A DNA stretch of 64,000 nt from Cristatella mucedo (Eukaryota; Bryozoa; Phylactolaemata; Cristatellidae), in assembly GCA_009760855.2 (NCBI GenBank), contig WPIO01000102.1, positions 1,302,001-1,366,000 of the forward strand. Direction: 5' to 3'. Shown here one piece after another: positions 58,896-64,000 of this stretch; positions within the stretch are counted from its first letter, which is position 1; every line of letters starts with the position of its first letter. The position numbers were made by a program, and so were the translations under genes. Under the pieces are notes generated by a model that was not told the DNA's origin, made no database searches, and saw only the letters and a program-made list of their open reading frames with translations.

Positions 58896-59219
58896 TTAAT
58901 GCCTTTTATTTTCATTGTCGCAACTTTCCTCGACTTTATTTATTTGCACAACCAGCATTAGAGCTATTGCTGTTACGGAAACTCCAACCACTATTGCAGT
59001 TAGCATTAAAACCTGTGGTACTGGATTGACGTAGGTTGCATTTTTTTGATAAATTGGCGCCAGTCGATTATGTTGATATCCAACTGCAACATAAAGAAGA
59101 ATTGTTGCGGTTTGAATGATTCCCAGCGATATTATTGCCCTTATGTAATTTTTATGCTTAATTATGCCGTGCAAACCAACCCCAAATAAAATTGAGTATA
59201 GAATGTATATTGTTGACAT
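58896..59219 (-). CDS. mrpC: MrpC-like (NuoK-like) antiporter subunit
   Basis: 107 residues, three transmembrane helices. The pattern IKHKNYIRAIISLGIIQTAT, then a loop ending PVPQVLMLTAIVVGVSVTAIAL matches MnhC/MrpC, the NuoK homologue of multisubunit Na+/H+ antiporters; the PVPQALVLTAIVI-type segment separates it from NuoK itself. It follows uvrD by 3 bp on the same strand. An mrpD-like gene is 14 kb away, so the complex is encoded in dispersed pieces. Confidence 0.85.
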   Translation of the reverse strand: MSTIYILYSILFGVGLHGIIKHKNYIRAIISLGIIQTATILLYVAVGYQHNRLAPIYQKNATYVNPVPQVLMLTAIVVGVSVTAIALMLVVQINKVEESCDNENKRH

Positions 59220-59222
59220 ATA

Positions 59223-61403
59223 TTAAGCTGCTTTTTTTATGAATTTATGGTGAATTAGGCGTTTTTCCGTGCTGTCAAAGTGCACCTCCAAATAGTGACC
59301 CATGCTTTTAATCACAGTTCCCAACCCAAAAGAGTTATGCTCTATTCTTGCTCCGGCTGCAAAATAGTGTTTTGCCATCTGAGATTCAATGGCGGCACGT
59401 TCTTCAAATTCATCTCTAAAGTTATCTTTCTTGACATTGAATGTTTCTGATTGATAGCTGTGAGATTCGGTTGGCGCTAGGTCGCTAACATCAATACTAC
59501 CATAGGCATCGTTTTTTATTTCTTGAATAAATCTTGATCTGACGCAATCTTGCCATTTTCCATAAACAAGCCTTCTGGTTGCGTGAGTTATTGTTAGATT
59601 TTTTTTAGCACGAGTTATGGCTACATAGGCCAATCTTCTTTCTTCTTCTAGGCCGGCATCGCCACCTTCCTCAACAGATCTTCCGCTGGGAAAAATCCCT
59701 TCCTCCCATCCTGGTAAAAAAGTTTTATCAAATTCCAAACCCTTGGCAGCATGAATGGTTGAAATTAATGCTGCATTTTGATCTGGATTTCCATCTTTAG
59801 AATTAAACAGCGCTACATGCTCTAAAAATTCTGCCATCGATTGAAATTGAGACAATGAAGAAACGAATTCTTTTAAATTTTCAACCTTGTTTTTATTGGA
59901 TTCATCGGCCTCTGATTCCATAATTAACATCTCCATATAACCAGAATTTTCTATCACCATTTCAGTTATTTGCGCCAAGGTGCAAGATTCATCCCAAGCT
60001 AATTTTCGCCATTTATCAAGATTGTCTAGTAGTTCTTTTAACGCGAGATTGCTTTTTTTGCCAAAATGATTTTTTGTAACCAAATACCTTAAGCTAGTAA
60101 CAATTGGCTCTTGTTTCGAGTGTGACTGCTCTATCAAATCTGACCAGCTTTTGTCTCCAACTCCTCTTTTTGGTACATTTATAATTCTTTCTAACGCTGG
60201 TTGATCAACATCAGAATAAATAACTCTAAGATAGGCTATTATATCTTTTATTTCCTTGCGATCGTAAAATTTTATGCCATCCACTATGTTGTAGGGAACA
60301 TTGGCCTTGGTTAGACCTTCTTCTATAGCTCTGGTTTGAAAAGACGCTCTAATAAGAATAGCGATGCTTTCATCTGGAAATTCTGCCATATGCTTTTTAA
60401 TTGCCCTTGCAATTACATTTGCTTCCTCTGCTCCATCGTAAGTTTTTATTAGCTTTACAACATTTCCCATTCCACCATTAGAGCGCAGGTTTTTGCCGTA
60501 TCTACTTTTATTGTTGGATATAACGCTCATGGCAACATTTAAAATATGGCCAGTTGAGCGATAGTTTTGTTCCAATTTGATTACAGTGGGGGATGGAAAA
60601 TGTTCACCAAATTTTAATATATTGGAAACATCGGCACCGCGCCAGCTATAGATAGATTGATCCTCGTCGCCAACGCAACAGATATTTTGGTGTCCAGAGG
60701 CGATTAGTCTTAGTAGATTGTTTTGTATGGTGCTGGTGTCTTGATATTCGTCTACCATTATGTATCTAAACATTTCTCTTACTTCGTTTAAGATTACTTG
60801 GTTGTTTTTAAGTAAATTGACTAAATGCAGAATTATGTCATCAAAATCTACTAAATTAAAAGATTTTAACTGCTCTTGATATGTTCGGTAAAGATTTTCT
60901 ACATCCAGCCCTCTGCCTTTTTGTGAGGAAATTTTATCTGTTTCATAGTAATTAATACCCTTATCTTTTAGGCCAGAAATTATAAAAGCTAACAACTTGG
61001 TTGGGTGCTTTTTTTCGTCTAATTCTAGGCTTTTGGAGATTTGATTTAAAATTTTGGACTGCTCATCGGCATCTATTATTACAAAATTATCACTCAGTCC
61101 TGCAGCTACGTGGTGCGTGCGCAGTAGCCTGACGCAGAGAGAATGAAATGTGCCTATCCAAATTCCTTGCAGATTGTTGGTCATGAAGTTAAGTCTTTCC
61201 TTGATGGATTTTGCTGCTTTGTTGGTAAAAGTTGTGGCCAAGATTTGATCTGGCCTTGCCAGTCCAGATTCTATTATATGTACAATTCTAGATATTAAAA
61301 CCTTTGTTTTTCCGGTTCCGGCTCCTGCCAAAATTAGCAAAGGACCATCAACTGAACAAACAGCCTGTAGTTGTTGTTGGTTTAATTCTTCCATGAAGCT
61401 CAT
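59223..61403 (-). CDS. uvrD: UvrD/PcrA-type DNA helicase II
   Basis: SF1 3'-5' helicase for excision and mismatch repair. 726 residues. Motif Q LNQQQLQAV, Walker A LAGAGTGKTKVL, then TFTNKAAKSIKERL, VDEYQDTSTIQ (Walker B), GDEDQSIYSWRGAD, LEQNYRST, and late motifs STIHAAKGLEFDKTFLPG and EERRLAYVAITRAKKNL are all present. ATG at 61394 (MEELNQ) is an equally good start. It complements uvrA in the window. Confidence 0.97.
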   Translation of the reverse strand: MSFMEELNQQQLQAVCSVDGPLLILAGAGTGKTKVLISRIVHIIESGLARPDQILATTFTNKAAKSIKERLNFMTNNLQGIWIGTFHSLCVRLLRTHHVAAGLSDNFVIIDADEQSKILNQISKSLELDEKKHPTKLLAFIISGLKDKGINYYETDKISSQKGRGLDVENLYRTYQEQLKSFNLVDFDDIILHLVNLLKNNQVILNEVREMFRYIMVDEYQDTSTIQNNLLRLIASGHQNICCVGDEDQSIYSWRGADVSNILKFGEHFPSPTVIKLEQNYRSTGHILNVAMSVISNNKSRYGKNLRSNGGMGNVVKLIKTYDGAEEANVIARAIKKHMAEFPDESIAILIRASFQTRAIEEGLTKANVPYNIVDGIKFYDRKEIKDIIAYLRVIYSDVDQPALERIINVPKRGVGDKSWSDLIEQSHSKQEPIVTSLRYLVTKNHFGKKSNLALKELLDNLDKWRKLAWDESCTLAQITEMVIENSGYMEMLIMESEADESNKNKVENLKEFVSSLSQFQSMAEFLEHVALFNSKDGNPDQNAALISTIHAAKGLEFDKTFLPGWEEGIFPSGRSVEEGGDAGLEEERRLAYVAITRAKKNLTITHATRRLVYGKWQDCVRSRFIQEIKNDAYGSIDVSDLAPTESHSYQSETFNVKKDNFRDEFEERAAIESQMAKHYFAAGARIEHNSFGLGTVIKSMGHYLEVHFDSTEKRLIHHKFIKKAA

Positions 61404-61532
61404 GTTTTTGTTTTAAAGTTTATTTGTTAAAAAATAATATTTTTTGTGATTTGTAAAAAAACTTGCTTTTTTATGACTAGGTACTTCATTGCAATCCAAA
61501 GCCCAGATGCTTTGCCGTTATTATCGTTCATT

Positions 61533-62018
61533 ATGTTGGTTTTTTTTAGAATTAAAAAATTCACCTTGGCTTCATTGTTGCTGTTGTGTTTAAATTGCAA
61601 CATAAACTTGATGGTTAGTTGTTCCGAAGTGCGAGCCGACACTAATTACGCAGGAACTTTGACTGATGGGGAGTTGGCTAAAAGACGCCTTGTTGAAACA
61701 AATGGCATTGCCGCAATGTTGTGTAAATTTGTCTCTCTTTTAAAAACAGATATTGCTAAAATTGTAATAGCTTTTATGATTTTTTCTATGGGAATAGGAA
61801 CTTATTTGGGTAAGTTGACCTTTGGTATGTTGGTTTCTTTTTGTTTGGGTTTGATGATATTTTTTGCCGCGGAGTCTGTTTTTGTTTTAATGGCACCCTA
61901 TTCGGATATTTCTGAAGGTTGTGATTGTAAGCAAAAATTAGCTATGGGACCAGATAGTGCCGGAGGTCATACGCTTATTGATACCAAGCTTAATAAAGAT
62001 TGTACAGTTAAGCCATAA
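61533..62018 (+). CDS. virB2: VirB2/TrbC-family type IV secretion pilin
   Basis: 161 residues from ATG 61533, chosen because a hydrophobic signal segment (FTLASLLLLCLNCNINLMVS) then follows; an upstream start at 61446 is possible. The mature protein has two transmembrane helices typical of VirB2: KIVIAFMIFSMGIGTYLG, then LTFGMLVSFCLGLMIFFAAE. Cysteines near CKFVSLL and CDCKQK may form a disulfide. VirB2 forms the pilus of the type IV system. No other vir gene is in the window, which fits the scattered virB2 paralogues of Rickettsiales. The low overall conservation of the family limits certainty. Confidence 0.7.
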   Translation: MLVFFRIKKFTLASLLLLCLNCNINLMVSCSEVRADTNYAGTLTDGELAKRRLVETNGIAAMLCKFVSLLKTDIAKIVIAFMIFSMGIGTYLGKLTFGMLVSFCLGLMIFFAAESVFVLMAPYSDISEGCDCKQKLAMGPDSAGGHTLIDTKLNKDCTVKP

Positions 62019-62029
62019 TTAAATCAAAT

Positions 62030-64000
62030 ATGAAAAGCTCCAGAATACCAGTTAAAAGAAGTTTTGTTGATGAAGATTTGATTCCATCAGTAGAGAACTA
62101 CTCCGCTCCATCTGCACCACAACAAAAGAAAAACTATCAGACAATATATGGAGTTTTTTTGCTGATTGGTGCTATTTTTTTGGCAGTTTCTTTGCTTTCT
62201 TATAATGCAAATGATAGCTGCATAAATGTTTCTAGTGATGAAAAAATCAGAAATATTGGTGGCAGCTATGGGGCTTTAGTTGCAGATTTGCTTTTACAAT
62301 TGCTTGGATTTGGCTCTGGTGTTTTGGTGTGTATTGTGGCTGTTTGGGCCGTTGCAGTTATTGCAAAAGTGGAAATTTCCTTTATGTGGCTTCGCATGCC
62401 GGCCATGCTGCTTTCTGCCTGCTCCATAAGTGGTCTTTTTGGCATGTTTACTGGTTATAATTTTGCCAAACAAATGTTGCCTGGTGGTTATATAGGCTTC
62501 TTCTTACAAGATAAAATGTCTCATATGTTTGGGGCTTTTATATCTGTTTTGATATATATCGCTAGTTTTATTTTTTTTGGTTACTGCAGTATAGGCATAG
62601 ATAGAGAGAGATTTGCAAGAATTAACGATTTATTTGTATTTTTAGGCAGGTGGTTTGGTAAATTGGTGGCATTTTTTGGGGTTATATTCAGAATTATTAC
62701 GCTGCAGTTTATTTTTGATATCTTTTCCAACAGAAAAAAAATTATGATCATGGCAAAAGAGGTTTTGGTTGCAGATGAGCCGCAGCCCGTCAAAAGGTCA
62801 AGAGCCATGAAAACTTCCGTTTCGTCTAATTTTAATGCTGCCATCAAAGATTCTGATGACGAGCCGGAAATTTTTTACGGCACACCTCGCAGTGGAGACA
62901 GGATGATAGAGGTGGAAAAGATGGAAAAATCTGGAACTCTAGAAAAAACAATACCTGCATCTGCCGCTCCGATGGATAAATCATATAAAGTGCCAAGTGT
63001 GGAATTGTTGAAAAAAATAAGCGGCGACATGCAGCTTCCCACTCGTCAACAGATAGATCAAAAGGTTGCTTCTTTAATTAAGGCTCTTGCCGATTTTGGA
63101 ATTAAGGGCAAAATAGTGCATTATCACGTTGGTCCGGTTGTAACTCTTTACGAACTTCAGCCTCAGGCCGGAACCAAGGCATCTAGGGTGGTTGGTTTGG
63201 CGGCCGATATAGCAAGAACCATGCAGGTTGTTTCCGTAAGAATTTCTGCCGTTCCTGGTAAGGATGTTTTGGGAATCGAGCTGCCAAATAAAACTAGACA
63301 GCCAGTTTCTTTTAGGCACCTAATAGAGTCTAATGATTACATCAACACAACTTCTGCCATACCAATTATATTGGGTAAAAATATTATGGGCGAGCCGGTA
63401 ATTGCAGATCTAACCAAAATGCCGCACTTATTAATTGCAGGAACAACTGGTTCCGGTAAGTCTGTGGGTATGAATACCATGATTCTCTCTATTTTGTATA
63501 AAATGTCGCCAGAGAATTGTAAATTTATTATGATCGATCCAAAGATGCTTGAGTTTTCCATGTACGATGGCATTCCACATCTTTTAACTCCCGTAATTAC
63601 CGATCCAAAAAAAGCTATTTTGGCTCTTAAGTGGGTGGTTGGGGAGATGACGAAGCGTTATAGACTAATGTCTAATTTGGGAGTTAGAAACATAAATGGA
63701 TATAACGATAAAGTTGCAATTGCTAAAATGAGAGGCGGACAGATAGTTAGGGAGGTTGAGGTTGGATATGAAGAAGATGGTAGTGTGATAACGGAAAAAA
63801 TTTCAGTTGAAGCAAAAACAATGTCCTACATAGTTGTCGTTATAGATGAAATGGCAGATTTAATGTTGGTTGCTGGCAAGGAAATTGAATCTCTTGTTCA
63901 GCGTTTGGCTCAGATGGCTAGGGCGGCTGGAATTCACTTGGTCATGGCAACGCAAAGACCATCCGTAGATGTTATTACTGGTGTGATTAAGGCAAATTTT
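62030..64000 (+). CDS. ftsK: FtsK/SpoIIIE DNA translocase, partial (3' end outside window)
   Basis: 657 codons, still open at the window edge. An N-terminal region with four transmembrane helices (YGVFLLIGAIFLAVSLLSY onward, about 37-185) anchors it at the septum. A linker of about 100 residues leads to the alpha domain and the motor: HYHVGPVVTLYELQP, PNKTRQPVSF, Walker A AGTTGSGKSVGMNT near 470, Walker B VVVIDEMADLML, and LAQMARAAGIHLVMATQRPS. FtsK pumps DNA and activates dimer resolution during division. It starts 11 bp after the virB2-like gene. Confidence 0.97.
   Translation, partial: MKSSRIPVKRSFVDEDLIPSVENYSAPSAPQQKKNYQTIYGVFLLIGAIFLAVSLLSYNANDSCINVSSDEKIRNIGGSYGALVADLLLQLLGFGSGVLVCIVAVWAVAVIAKVEISFMWLRMPAMLLSACSISGLFGMFTGYNFAKQMLPGGYIGFFLQDKMSHMFGAFISVLIYIASFIFFGYCSIGIDRERFARINDLFVFLGRWFGKLVAFFGVIFRIITLQFIFDIFSNRKKIMIMAKEVLVADEPQPVKRSRAMKTSVSSNFNAAIKDSDDEPEIFYGTPRSGDRMIEVEKMEKSGTLEKTIPASAAPMDKSYKVPSVELLKKISGDMQLPTRQQIDQKVASLIKALADFGIKGKIVHYHVGPVVTLYELQPQAGTKASRVVGLAADIARTMQVVSVRISAVPGKDVLGIELPNKTRQPVSFRHLIESNDYINTTSAIPIILGKNIMGEPVIADLTKMPHLLIAGTTGSGKSVGMNTMILSILYKMSPENCKFIMIDPKMLEFSMYDGIPHLLTPVITDPKKAILALKWVVGEMTKRYRLMSNLGVRNINGYNDKVAIAKMRGGQIVREVEVGYEEDGSVITEKISVEAKTMSYIVVVIDEMADLMLVAGKEIESLVQRLAQMARAAGIHLVMATQRPSVDVITGVIKANF

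Overview
The window is an AT-rich alphaproteobacterial chromosome segment with long gene-poor spacers and several decaying genes. Markers point to Rickettsiales: a VirB2-like type IV secretion pilin, a lone nuoJ away from any nuo operon, an NDUFA12-type complex I accessory protein, 5-aminolevulinate synthase (the C4 heme route), dispersed Mrp antiporter subunits, Mla lipid-transport parts, and a secreted ankyrin protein. gapA and gpmI argue for a lineage that keeps the lower glycolytic/gluconeogenic steps (Anaplasmataceae or Midichloriaceae-like rather than Rickettsia). That placement is inference from gene content only.

Layout. 1-5561: a spacer with a MITE-like repeat, then fusA carrying two compensating frameshifts, a near-exact duplicate of the fusA tail, and an NgoPII-type (GGCC) restriction-modification pair whose methyltransferase is broken while the endonuclease reads open. 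5935-20011: uvrA, feoA-feoB, DUF2628-gpmI, lon, a glutathione S-transferase-like protein and a solitary GspF/PilC-type membrane protein, separated by spacers, one with a 49-bp direct repeat. 20730-23699: a candidate structured RNA (hairpins with GGAGG in their loops) before mraZ, then tuf with a clear terminator. 24469-31295: NDUFA12 and dsbB diverge; a 49-codon Cys/Asp/His-tailed peptide follows; then lolC-phosphohexomutase-yraN-hemA on the minus strand, and nuoJ.

31416-42212: gph, mtaB with a large insert (minus), then a nearly continuous plus-strand run of cysQ-like, two membrane-anchored thioredoxin-like proteins, mlaF, comEC, gapA, mlaC, yebC. 42213-43643 is a gene graveyard with a worn copy of part of yebC. 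43644-53379: mrpD, a PEBP protein, dnaJ, a PEGA lipoprotein, pdhB, a 737-residue low-complexity protein and a secreted ankyrin protein. 53700-55987 is a dead hydantoinase/DUF917 pair. 56281-64000: glyA, tRNA-Val(GAC), mrpC, uvrD, a virB2-like pilin and the start of ftsK.

Functional themes are core information processing (fusA, tuf, uvrA, uvrD, lon, dnaJ, ftsK), envelope upkeep (lolC, mlaF/mlaC, dsbB, thioredoxin-like proteins), ion homeostasis and respiration (feoAB, mrpC/D, nuoJ, NDUFA12) and probable host-facing proteins (VirB2-like, ankyrin, low-complexity protein). The most unusual items are the GGAGG hairpin array upstream of mraZ, the unbalanced restriction-modification pair beside a duplicated fusA tail, and the repeated pattern of partial gene copies just downstream of their parents.
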